A model generated the notes under the pieces. It had not been told where the DNA came from. It made no database searches and saw only the letters and a list, made by a program, of their open reading frames with translations. From NCBI GenBank assembly GCA_018398815.1, contig CM031620.1, positions 67,500,136 to 67,564,135 of the forward strand: a stretch of DNA of 64,000 nucleotides. The letters run 5' to 3'. This DNA comes from Conus ventricosus. Lineage: Eukaryota; Mollusca; Gastropoda; Neogastropoda; Conidae. Positions within the stretch are counted from its first letter, which is position 1. The number at the start of each line of letters is the position of its first letter. Both the position numbers and the translations under genes were made by a program. Below are positions 21,801 through 32,349 of this stretch, piece by piece.

Positions 21801-23899
21801 GTTAAGTAGTAATCACTAATGTTTAACACCCAACATGACTTGTTTCAATACAAAAGCTAAAACCAGTAAATAGGCCATTTACGTCTGATTGTTACAAAAG
21901 CTAAAATCAGTAGTCCACTTAAATCTATAATTACATAAATGTAGCAGCAATCAAAGTTTATGACCATGTTCTAAATTATGTGGAACATCAGCCGAAAAAA
22001 TTTACAAGAGGTAATTGACGTTGGGAATCTCGTTTTGTGTGGCCTTGATAGTACCTTGCACTAGATAAGCTGTGAAAATGCCTTTAAATTGAACTTAATT
22101 TAATCAAAATGCAAAATCTGAAATTGTTGTGGCGAGTTGAGATCAGGCATAAAGTTAACATCAGTTTTTCAAACTGGATTAAAATTTACTTTGGAGTGCT
22201 GTTTGCTTTCTCCTCAGAGTCTGATTCAGACCAACTAAGGATTTGGCAGTGCTATTGGTTGATTTTAGTTTGTAAAGTGTCAGTGTTATTTCTTTCTGCT
22301 AAAATTTGCTAAAAACTCGACTGTGTTAATTTGAACATTGCATGTCTTCAGTGGAACTGACAGTTGCACTGTGTTACTGACTTTACAGGGGTGTTGTTTA
22401 ACAGTTGTGTCCCTTCAAGTGAGCAATTGCAAGAAAACGTTTCACTGATGAAAGCTGGAGTTTACACTAGGAATTAATACATGTACCTCATATATAATTT
22501 CCGTTTGTGAAAATGGTTTCTGGAATTTATATAATTTTCATTAGTTTTTTTGTTTTTTTTTTTGCAATGCTAGCTTATCAAAAGAAATGCTCGTTAATGA
22601 TAGTTCCTTGTCCATTTTTAATAATCCAGAAATTGGCCAATTTCATTACTATGAGTAAAAACAAGGATAGATACAGAAGTCATATCTCGCTCTGTTTCTT
22701 CAGTAATTACAGCATGTTTTGATACATGTTGCTTATGCATGTAGAACAAAAATTGGCAAGCAAGAGAGAATGCCTGAGAGATGTCCACCTTTTGGTACAA
22801 CATGGTCATATGAATATTTTGATGAAGTGGTCAAGGTTGGGGTATACCTCACTATAAGGTAAAACGGCAAACAAGCCCAGAGTAGAAAAGGCATTTTTAA
22901 AAGAAAATTTAGCATTTTGTAGGAGTGTTCTTCTGTAGGCAAAGATGTGGTGTTTTTTCTTGGGTTAAAACTTTGACACAAATATATATGTGACCCCTTC
23001 CCCCTCCCCTCCAACCTAATGAGTCTTGATCATTATCATTTGCTTTTTTGTCGTAAACTTGCAGACGTTTCAATCCCATTTTCAGCACTACAGACCTTTT
23101 TCCAATCAAATGGTGCCAAAGTTTTATGTTGTTGAAGATGGATCTCCCAAGGTTTTGAGTTGGTTTCAGGTTTTGTTTGGAGGTCGCACAGAAAGTACAT
23201 CAAAGGTATTTCTTTCCACAGTTAAATCTGAATGTATAGTGACAATAAAATCCCAACTGGGAGAATTGCAATTGTATGACTGCAGACCAATTGTGATTCT
23301 GAACTCGTTTTGCGATGTTGGATTGTGAATGGCAGTTTGAAATCTGAAGAAAAAAGGTGTCGGTGGTCTGATCCCATTTTCATTCCCGTTTAGCAGCATT
23401 GTGCTTAAAAAGATACACAAACTTGGTTTATGGAATCAAACCCTGCAGTGACTTCATTCCTGCAGTAATGTTCATTAAGCAAATGCTGTTGTGTAGTAAA
23501 TTATGGAATTACATAGACCTGTGAAATGCATATCAAATTGGAAAATTCTCTTAACACGTGCAGGTTTTGTTTTTTTTGTTCAGACTCGAACTTAGAAACT
23601 TATAGTTTGGTGCCATGTGGCGAAGAACATATTTACATGAACTTTTTTTTTTTCATTTATTTTGTAGATCTAAAAATGGGGGTGGGTTTGGGTGCTTTAC
23701 GATGTTTGTCATATTTTACAGAAGCTGGTCAAAGCCCTTGAGAGAAATGGCTGGCTTGCACTTTGCTGCTGTGGCCATCTGTCTTCTGGTAACATTTGCA
23801 TTAATTTAATAATGAATAGGTAAACTTGTCTATCACCTTTTGTAGTGTTTGGCAGCATGCAGAAAAGACGAGCCAGCTGTTTGTTGATGGAGCTGAAAA

Positions 23900-23945
<46 letters not shown>

Positions 23946-24939
23946 CGCGCATTCTTGTGCAGGGTTTAGACTGTGAGGATGTTTGCTTCCCCTGAATTGT
24001 CAGATGACATGTCTTGTTTTTGATGTTTGGTTCAATGATGACATATGGTATAAAACTATGTTATGATGCGTATGTTTTGGTTTTGATGAGAAAACCTGAA
24101 ATTTGAAATACATGCAATGTTTTATTTTTATATAAAATATTGAAATTGAAATCAGTTGTTTGTGTGTACTTCTTGAAGCGCATGAGCTGCAGGCAAACCT
24201 CAGCTTCATTTTGTAGTATTTGTAACATCTTGCTTAAAAACACAGATGCTACTGCTTGGTTGTGATTATACCCAAATAGTGGTTTTGCCATGCAATGGCT
24301 GCAAGGATGGCTGGTGTACTCGTGTAACATTCTGTTTTCCAGTTGTGGTGTGTGTTCCAGTCTGGTTTGCACACTTGCGGCTTCTAAGTGGTACACGCTC
24401 TGTGAAGGAGGGGGCTTCTGGGCAGAACTGGAAAGAACCAAGTTGAAGAAATGAGGAGAGGACTGCTGGCTTCTTTTCTGTCTGGTTCACTGCAGAAAAA
24501 AAATGACAAATAATTGGAAAAAACTTCATGTAACAAGAAATCCTAGCAGAAACTCATTACATTTACTTGAGCTTTTATTGACAGTCGGGATGGGTTTTTT
24601 TTTTTTTTTTTTTTTTTTTTTTGTTTAATTGTATAAGGAAATGTCAAAAAAACCTTGAAAACGGGTATATTTAAATTATGGGTTATTGTTTGGAACAAAG
24701 ATGCATAGACTTCAAGGTGATATTAAGGAAAAAATCATTATGCATTTTAGTTTTATTCTGACCGTTTATTACCATATGAGAATTTTTTTGACAGTAATCA
24801 TTATGCACCAAGACAGGGTTCGTGCACTCCTTGAATTCTGACAGCAAATTTCAAGACCTTCAAAATCAATAAAATGTGGTTCTGTTGACCAAACCTCCTT
24901 GAAAATCAAGCCATCGGCTCCAAAAATTTGTAATGTGGC
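18829..24939 (+). other. 3' UTR of CREBZF and non-coding flank
   Basis: About 6 kb without a convincing coding frame. AATAAA-type signals occur, for example at about 21140 and 21625, so the CREBZF transcript could end at several points; I cannot choose one. The stretch has several T-rich runs, a poly-G tract at 23900-23945 and a T run at about 24596-24622. The open frames here are short, low in complexity and not conserved-looking. Confidence 0.5.
23900..23945. repeat. Poly-G tract, 46 bases
   Basis: An uninterrupted run of 46 G followed by CGCGC. It is the longest homopolymer in the window. The true length is uncertain in raw sequence. Confidence 0.85.
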
Positions 24940-24943
24940 AAAA

Positions 24944-25010
24944 AGAAATGGCAGTTTGATTTTTCTGCGCTGAGGATTATGAAAAATTATTTAAAAACAA
25001 ATTTTTTACA
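24944..25010 (+). repeat. Single arm of an AT-rich MITE-like repeat
   Basis: Starts AAAAGAAATGGCAGTTTGAT and continues through GATTATGAAAAATTATTTAA. It matches one arm of the inverted repeat at 27345-27517, on the other side of the piggyBac. Confidence 0.65.
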
Positions 25011-25829
25011 AACATTGTCGCGATCCTGAATTGCCGTCTGCAATTTTACCAAGGGAAGTAATTTGTCAATTTTGATGAAGCAACCATTAACATTTTTTTT
25101 TTTAAACTAGGTTTTTTTTTAAAAACTAGGTTTTCTTTTTTTTAAAACTAGGTTTTCTTTCCCCCCCCCCCCCCTTTTTTTTTTGCTCCAACCAGTCTGT
25201 TGCACATCATGCATAGTCTGTATGTTCTCTTACAAATAGACATATTTTTGCTGATTTTAGTATTTTGGCGTTTAACAGAGTCTGGGTTTGTTAATGTCTT
25301 AACCCTTTGCCTGCCACACCCTTTTAAAGCTCTTGAGACAACAGTTTGCCAAATCTTTTTTAGTCGTGAAGGGTAATAATTTAAAAAAAATTCTGGCTCG
25401 AAAACTATTGAACAAAAGCATATGAAACCTATACTTTTCTGAAAGGAAATTGAACACTCTTTATCGTTTGATAACAATTGCAATCGCATTCAAGAACACT
25501 GCAAAAAGTTTATGTCCAATGAAATAGGTTTGTGTTTTTCACTCAATTTCTAAACATACTACCATATTAGTGTGAAAGCAGTGAATTATTGTCAGAAAAC
25601 AAAAGAATCATAAGGAAAAATGTATTTCCTTACCTTATGTGAAGAATATAAATCCAAAGTTTTCAAATTGACGAGATACCTGTCCACAGCTACATCCAGA
25701 TTGTTTGGAGGTTCAGAAAGAAATTTATGTGTCACTGTTGTTTTTCTTTTATCCACCAGTATTATGACCACACAAAGATGATAAAATTACACATATATTA
25801 CATAATTATATGTACAGGACAGGAGACGG

Positions 25830-27035
25830 TGACTAATAGTTTTTCTTTGTGGGGGTACTTCTGGAGGTGGTGCTGAAGGACACTGTCCACACATATAGTT
25901 TCCTTTTGGATGCCCCTCTTGCTGCACACCTTGCACCTCCTGCCTGATGAATGCTTCCCCACAGTCTTTTGTATGGTAGTGGGGAAGTGCCTCTCTGTCA
26001 GTCATGCAATTTCTTCCGAACGGGGTAGAGCTGCTTGTGGTGCTGGATTGTCGCCATACAGGAGGTCGCTGATGACTTGCAGCTGGAACATCAGGAAATC
26101 CAACTTGCTGTGTGTGTGTGTTTCTTGTCTGGCTGGGTGTTGTTAGGTGGCACAAGGGGCTGGGCCAACACACCACCTCTCCCTCTTCCCCTCTGTGCAG
26201 CAGCTTCCCGTCCTCTACCTCTGGTCCCCACACCTGTTGACATAAAATAAAAGTCATGTTCACACACACACACACTCTCTCTCTCTCTCACACAAACACG
26301 CACACACACACACACACACACGCACACACACACAAATAGCACATGCACCATTACTACTTCTCACTTGGTCTTGTTTCAAGTATCTACTCAAAAAACCATT
26401 TGATTGCACACACACATGCACACACACATTGTGAAATCAGAAACACTCTAAAGTGCCACGCCCACACCACGCCCACCATGTAAAGTCGTCTGTTTTCTGA
26501 TAAATGCCGTGTGATCAAAACCCATTCATCAGCACACTTGCACAAGACGATAACTATGAGTCGTACCTGTTCCCCTTCCAACGCCGGCCGCCTTTGTTGA
26601 CGCATGCTGGCTTGGCTTGGCCACGAGCAAGCTGACCCATTGTGTGTGTCGGCTGTAGCAGACGACGCTTCTGCTTCACTCGCAGTACTACCCTCCTCTT
26701 CTGAGCTGTGATCACTTGACTGGCCTTTGCCCACTTCAAAATCTGGGTCAGTGATGTCGTCATACTCTGCCTCCAGCTATCTGCTCTCTCTGTTCATGTT
26801 CTCACTATTCTGGCAATGTTGACGTCAACATCGCCCCCACTCCTCTGAACAGCTGATTCGTCACCTTCGTCCTCATCCAGCGAGTTTTCTAACACACTGG
26901 AGTCATCGTAGGCAAATTCTTCGTCCTCAATCAGTTGAACTTCCTCAACATCAGTGGTAACAAACTCTCGCTGTAGTCTTTTTGGTGCACGCTTTCTTTT
27001 GACACCACTTGGTCCTACTCGTGGTTCTTCTTAGT
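25830..27035 (-). pseudogene. piggyBac transposase, N- and C-terminal remnants
   Basis: From about 27020 down to 26780 one minus frame gives KRKRAPKRLQREF and then a strongly acidic stretch with DEEFAYDDSSVLENSLDEDE, typical of piggyBac N-termini. Another acidic piece lies at 26734-26640. At about 26010-25850 the C-terminal domain appears: LTERHFPTTI and RRCKVCSKRGIQKETICV, the RRCxVCxKxGxRKET signature. The DDD catalytic core is not found between them, and microsatellites (26262-26335) have invaded. Non-functional. Confidence 0.75.
26258..26335. repeat. (CA)n/(CT)n microsatellite
   Basis: CA, CT and CA runs in series inside the piggyBac remnant. They generate valine/cysteine/arginine-rich spurious ORFs. 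Confidence 0.9.
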
Positions 27036-27344
27036 GCCATGTTGAACTCGTGTGAAAATCTGCAGGGGGTGGTATCGGTAACAGCCCAAACTGACCACTT
27101 GTCTGCCTCGTTGGATTCTTTCACTTATGAATATTCATCGTAGACATATCGGACTTTCTTACTGGTGTGAATTGGGAAACCCCAAACTAAAGATAAAGAT
27201 AGGAAAATTCCTACGATGACAATCACGGATTTTTCCGTGAGTACGGCAGATTTTTGCACACAGAAGTGTCACGGAAAAATTCGTGACGGGGCGTCCAAGG
27301 GGTTGTTAATATGTGGTGTACGGGCGCACTCACTCGGATAAAAA

Positions 27345-27517
27345 CTGAAAAAAGAAATGGCAGTTAGATTTTTCTGTGTTCAGGTTGATGAAAAAAATTA
27401 TCTAAAAACAAATTTTTGTTGTTTCCTTTGTACAGAAAAAAAAAAATTGTTTTTAAATATTATTTTTCATCAGCCTTTACACAGAAAAATCAAACTGCCA
27501 TTTCTTTTTTCAATTTT
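27345..27517. repeat. AT-rich foldback (MITE-like) repeat
   Basis: The two arms, each about 65 bp, read GAAATGGCAGTTAGATTTTT and the reverse complement AAAAATCAAACTGCCATTTC, with GATGAAAAAAATTAT and ATTATTTTTCATC inside. The loop is T/A-rich. A single arm of the same family lies at 24944-25010. Confidence 0.75.
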
Positions 27518-28019
27518 TACGCAAGTATTGTTGCCTTGAAAAAAAAAAAAAACTTGAAAACTCTTTGAATTTTGTTCTTGGGAGTCTGTAGGAACCTTGC
27601 AAGAAGTAATCAAAGTAAAAAGGTCAATTTAAACAACTTTTTGTATGCATTTGTTATGACTTTAATACCCCAATTCCTTCTCAGGCAACTTTTTATATTT
27701 TTTTTAATGAATTCCAATATGAATGGCATTAATGATGTACACAAACATGATATAGGATATAAGGTTATAAAACGCATGACATGAATTATTGCCACTCCAT
27801 CGAATCATGGCATTTGGAGAAAGTACACTATACAGACAAACTTTGTTTCCCATTGTTTCATGGAGGCTCCAAGGTTGTGGACAACATTAAACATATATAT
27901 ATGTGTGTGTCTGTGTGCGTGCAAGAGCACGCATGCACATGCATGCACACAGGCACTTGGGTATACATACATTTATTACATAACATAACAATTAATCCTC
28001 TAGCAGCTTAATGTATGGT
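27518..28019. other. Non-coding stretch
   Basis: AT-rich sequence with a short alternating ATGTGTGTGT/GCATGCACAC stretch at about 27896-27950. No coding frame is supported. Confidence 0.5.
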
Positions 28020-28249
28020 AACCATTTTGTTTGGCAGGTAGCCTGATTCGTCTTCATCAAGTACATATATTTTTCGTTTTATATCGATAGTTCAGCTCCT
28101 TCAAAAACATGTTTAGATTAGGCTTTGTTTTGCTAATTCTACATTTATAAAAGAAATATTTTCCCATTAAAATTATTAGATCTAGCATATCATCGGTTTT
28201 GTTTTCTCATCTGTACCAAATAATATAATCTCCACATTAAAGAATAATT

Positions 28250-30060
28250 TTTCACAGTGGGAACAATTAACTTTCAGACCTCTTTCAAGGTCTTTCCAGA
28301 AAACACGGGTAAGCTCACATTCCCATAGGTAATGATTAATGGAGTCTTTCTTTCTATTACAAAATTACATTTGTCACTATCGATTTGCATACTTTTCAGC
28401 ACACGATTTGTTACCAAAATTCTGTGGCATATCTTAATTTGAAACCATTTTAGTTTTGTTTCTTTAATTTTCTTAATCCTTTTCAGTACCTCTGTCCAGT
28501 CATAGGTATATTAAGACACTGTTTCCACTTCAAAGGCACTAATGTAAAGAACTTCATTGACTTCCACCATAATATAATAAGTACAAGTACCTTTAGCAAC
28601 GCTACAAATTTTTTGAAGTGCTATAGTTTTATCTTTACTAATGTTACTGTCTAATTTGAATCTTCTTTTCTCTGCATAAGCTTTGATCGAATGCAAGCAA
28701 CTTACATAATTCAGAAAATTGACCTGAAATCCCATTTTTCTCTGACAGTTCATAAGACTTACAAAATTAGCATCATCATCGAGTAAATGTTTAACAAGAA
28801 ATATGTTTTTCTGATCCATTTTTTGTAAATTAATGTTTTTTCTCCCACTTTAAACTTCTCATTACAGAAAATAGGTGCAGTATAATTCTACCTGTTTGCA
28901 GATCCTTTGATATGATTGAAAAACTCCTTTCCAAAATTTGTTGCGAATATTGCTTTCAACAAATCTGTTAGGACTCAACAAATCTGTTAGGACCATGGGC
29001 GTCAAAATTACTTATTTTGGGGCATAATAAATGCAATATTATTTTCCACTTATGGTTGTACATGTACGCTTTCCTTATCCAGGCTATTTTTAAGGAGCCG
29101 ATATACATTTTCAGATCTGGCATACCTATCCTTCCCTTTTGTATATTATGTATTGAGTACTTTCTTTTAATTTTATCATTTTGTTGTTCCATACAAATTT
29201 GAAACACATTTTCTGTAATAAAGCAATCTGGGAATCAGGAGGATTCGGTAAAAGGATCCATAAGTACACCAATTTTGATAGCACTAATGATTTGGCACAG
29301 CTACTCTACCTAATGGTGTTATAATCTTTATTGTCCATAATGTGAACAGGTTTGATTTCCGAAAATTTATCTTTCATATTAAACCACATCCCTAGAATTT
29401 TGAGGGGTTCCATTCCATTTTATAATGTGACAATATGTGTTCGTGGAATTTTTCTCTGTACCTAGCCAAACATTAAACGTTTTTTCATAGTTCAATTTGA
29501 GTCCAGATATTTGCTCAAATTCATGAAGGTATGCAAGTAACTTTTCATATGATTATTGATTTCTTATCGCCTTCTAACGTAAAGGTGGTGTCGTCTGCAA
29601 ATTGATTTATCTTAAATTCTGTGTTTTCTATCTTTATGCCTTTGATATCGTGATCTTGCCTTATTTTGGTCGCTAGAACTTCAAGTCAACACACAAAACA
29701 AATAGATATAGAGATATAGGGTCCCCTTGACAGCAACCTCTTCCAATTGAAAAACCTTAAGACACTTTCCCGTTCACTATTACGTAAGACTTTATCTTAT
29801 CATAAAAAGATGATATCCATCGTTGTATTCCTTTTCCAAATCCGAATGTACCCAGAATTTTATTCATATATGACCAGTTAACTGAATCGAAAGATTTCTC
29901 GAAATTGACAGAAATTAATATCCCTTGTAAGCTATTCACTTCTAAATAATGAATTAAATTATATATTGTTCGTAAACTATCTCCTAAATATCTATCTGGA
30001 ACGAATCCCGTCTGATCCTTGTTTGAGTTTTGGTAAAACAATTTTTATTCTAGTTGCAAA
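28250..30060 (-). pseudogene. L1-like ORF2, reverse transcriptase palm to C-terminus
   Basis: Starts with ATRIKIVLPKL and QTGFVPDRYLGDSLRTIYN, then VNFEKSFDSVNWSYM (RT motif A) and the catalytic FADD at 29601-29590. Further down are KGRIGMPDLKMYIGSLKIAW (about 29130-29070), the long segment 28819-28511 and HYLWECELTRVFWKDLE (about 28340-28290), the normal C-terminal domain of L1-type ORF2. The frame is broken at least five times. It is continuous with 32350 once the foldback insertion is removed. Confidence 0.83.
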
Positions 30061-30936
30061 GCGAGACGACTGCAGGCGGAAATCTAAACAAATCTTAAAT
30101 AAATGTTGGCGAACCGCCCAGAGAACGTGGACAAACGAGTCACAAGACAAAACACAACGCGTTTCGACCTCTTAGGTCTTCGTCAGGTGATATATAAACC
30201 AGGCATGAAATTCGTCCGCCTAAGGCGGATTTTCCGCCCATTTTTTTCATCTGCGCCGCCCCGCCCAAAAATGTGCCGCCCAAAGAAAAAAAACAAAAAC
30301 AAAATCCTGAAATAAACTTTCGTTCGATGCTATTCCCATTTGGATGATTTGCAATTCATTCTCAAAAGAGTCAACTGGTCACTTCCGTCGTTAATCAACA
30401 TCCGGTCTTTTCGCGCCTGTCGAACGTCGGACATCGTTAAATTGGCGAAGTTTGTCAAACGCGTCGCGATTTCACGGCAAAAATAAAAGGGATGAGAAAC
30501 GATTGGAGGTGGACTGGCTAGACCAGGAAGTGGACGATGTTCGAGTTGGTGATGTGTTTCGCAAATTAGACGAAAAAGGCGCTGCATTTTGTGTTCCATG
30601 TGGAAAAATTGACCGACTGAATCAGTGTTGTGATGAAGGCTGTCTCATTGTTTTGAGTGAATGAGTCAGTATGCACACATAAAAGTATATACATGGGACC
30701 CCAGAAACTTCTTCCATCTGAGGACGGAATCCGTTTTATGAAATTATTAGAGACGGAATTTTCCGTTTTTCCTAAATCTGGGGAGAAAAAAAAATCAAAA
30801 CAGTCTCTAAAATTGTGCAAATTACGTATTGAGTGCGTCTTACCATAAAACGGAAGTGCCGATTCGGTAGTACACTTTATTTTAGGGAACAAAGATAAAG
30901 CACCTTTTTCCAAAATCTAGAATTCGAGTTTGGAGT

Positions 30937-31197
30937 TTGTTGGAAACCGTGACAATGTCCCATCTTAAAGAAGGTGATTCTGTTGAAGAGATCAACGCTG
31001 GCTTTACTAATAAGTGGCGATGGGCTTGGCTGAACGAAATAGATGATGAAAAACGACAACATCGTGTTTGGTGTTTGAAAACGAACAAACCTGGTGTAGC
31101 GTTTTGCCGCGTGTGCAACTCAGACCTCAAGTATGGATCCAATGGAAAATCTCGGCTAGCAAAGCATGTCGAAGTCCAGACCATATTAAAAGCATGA
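30937..31197 (+). pseudogene. BED-like zinc-finger fragment of a transposase
   Basis: The frame encodes NKWRWAWLNEIDDEKRQHRVWCLK and VAFCRVCNSDLKYGSNGKSRLAKH. C-x2-C-x(n)-KSxLxKH with an aromatic-rich lead-in resembles the N-terminal zinc finger of hAT-type transposases and ZMYM-like proteins. The frame ends at 31197 and is followed by a microsatellite; no catalytic domain follows. A similar but weaker fragment (FCVPCGK) lies at about 30580-30620. Confidence 0.6.
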
Positions 31198-31236
31198 AGG
31201 TGAGAATTTCAGTAAAATCTTTTTCAGCAGCCCTCA

Positions 31237-31275
31237 GTTGCCCCCCCCCCCCCCCAGTGACACGCGCGCGCGCCA

Positions 31276-31320
<45 letters not shown>
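31237..31320. repeat. Poly-C and (CA)n microsatellite
   Basis: A C run (about 31241-31255), a CG run (31262-31273) and (CA)n to 31318, inside the hAT-like element. Confidence 0.9.
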
Positions 31321-31321
<1 letters not shown>

Positions 31322-32112
31322 TGAATGCAAGGCAGAGAGAGAGAGAGGATGAGAGACATAATAGTATGAAAAAATATTTAAAGAAAGAAAAAAAACATGA
31401 AAGAAAAATAAATATAAGGGTTAGTTTTCTGGAAAAAGGATGGGGAAAACTATTAAAGGTTCTATTTCTCCGTGTAATAAAATGGGTTAGTTTTGGAAGT
31501 ACAGTGGAAACTGTGTTCCTTAGAAAATACACAGATTTGTGATCTTGATACCCTTACTGCCCATGTATGTCCAAGGCACCAACCAAGCTGGTTTTTTTTT
31601 TTTTTTTTTTTTTTGGGGGGGGGGGGGGGGGAGTTTTTTTCTTTCTTTTTTTTTTAGAATTCAAGATGACGACTTTTGTTTACATATAAGCAATAAATAT
31701 GTGTTTTAAACAAGGCCTCGGTTCCAAATTTCCTTTCACCAGAGGCCACGAAAACTTGTCTGAATTTTTCAAAATATTAATTCTGGCCCCTGGACCTCGA
31801 CCTTTCAGTTTTTCAATTTTTTTCCGGTTTCACCCATTGTCTTTTGAAGTATTATTTTCATTACTGAAAACATGAAAATGTGGCTTACTTGCCCTTCTTA
31901 ACAGCGCTGAAATAGGGGTCTATTTGCAGTTTTAGGCCTTTTATTTAATAAAAAAAAGCTTCAGCGTCAGGGGGCTCTGCCCCCTGACCCCGCCGGGGCA
32001 TTACCCCTGGGCCCCACTGGGGGCCTACGCCGGCCCCCACTGGGGGCCTACGCCGGCCCCCAGACCCCCGGCGATTTTTCAGCCTTTTTTACTGCTGGTC
32101 ACTTTCATGCCT

Positions 32113-32256
32113 GATAAACGAATCAAACAACGAAAATTCACTTAGCTTTGATCGCTTCAGATCGCTTAGGGTTCAGCGCAAGGAAGAAGGCGCTGAACCC
32201 TAAGCGATCTGAAGCGATCAAAGCTAAGTGAATTTTCATTGTTTTATTCGTTTATA
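32113..32256. repeat. Near-perfect hairpin, 67-bp arms
   Basis: Arms 32113-32179 and 32190-32256 are almost perfectly complementary (for example CTTAGCTTTGATCGCTTCAG and CTGAAGCGATCAAAGCTAAG), with a 10-bp loop AAGGAAGAAG. This is the tip of the foldback element; the outer parts of the arms continue in 30090-30205 and 32257-32350. Confidence 0.92.
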
Positions 32257-32349
32257 TATCACCTGACGAAGACCTAAGAGGTCGAAACGCGTTGTTTTGT
32301 CTTGTGACTCGTTTGTCCACGTTCTCTGGGCGGTTCGCTAACATTTATT

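Larger units (their letters stand above)
25299..27309 (-). mobile_element. Second piggyBac-type transposon, decayed
   Basis: Bounded by TTAA at 25299-25302 and 27306-27309, with loosely matching ends (TTAACCCTTTGCCTGCC on the left and TTAACAACCCCTTGGACGCC read inward from the right). Inside are the acidic N-terminus and the cysteine-rich C-terminus of a piggyBac transposase on the minus strand, with the catalytic middle missing. A palindromic ACGGAAAAAT/ATTTTTCCGT motif is repeated near the right end. It is not the same family as the element at 6585. Confidence 0.78.
30206..32114. mobile_element. hAT-like or related DNA transposon, decayed
   Basis: Inverted ends CAGGCATGAAA and TTTCATGCCTG, flanked by a 6-bp direct repeat ATAAAC (30200-30205 and 32115-32120). 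Next to the left end is an array of CCGCC/GGCGG motifs, and near the right end (about 31970-32080) a GC-rich stretch with repeated CGCCGGCCCCC. It contains a BED-like zinc-finger fragment and no transposase core. The 6-bp duplication does not fit the 8 bp usual for hAT, so the superfamily is open. Confidence 0.6.
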
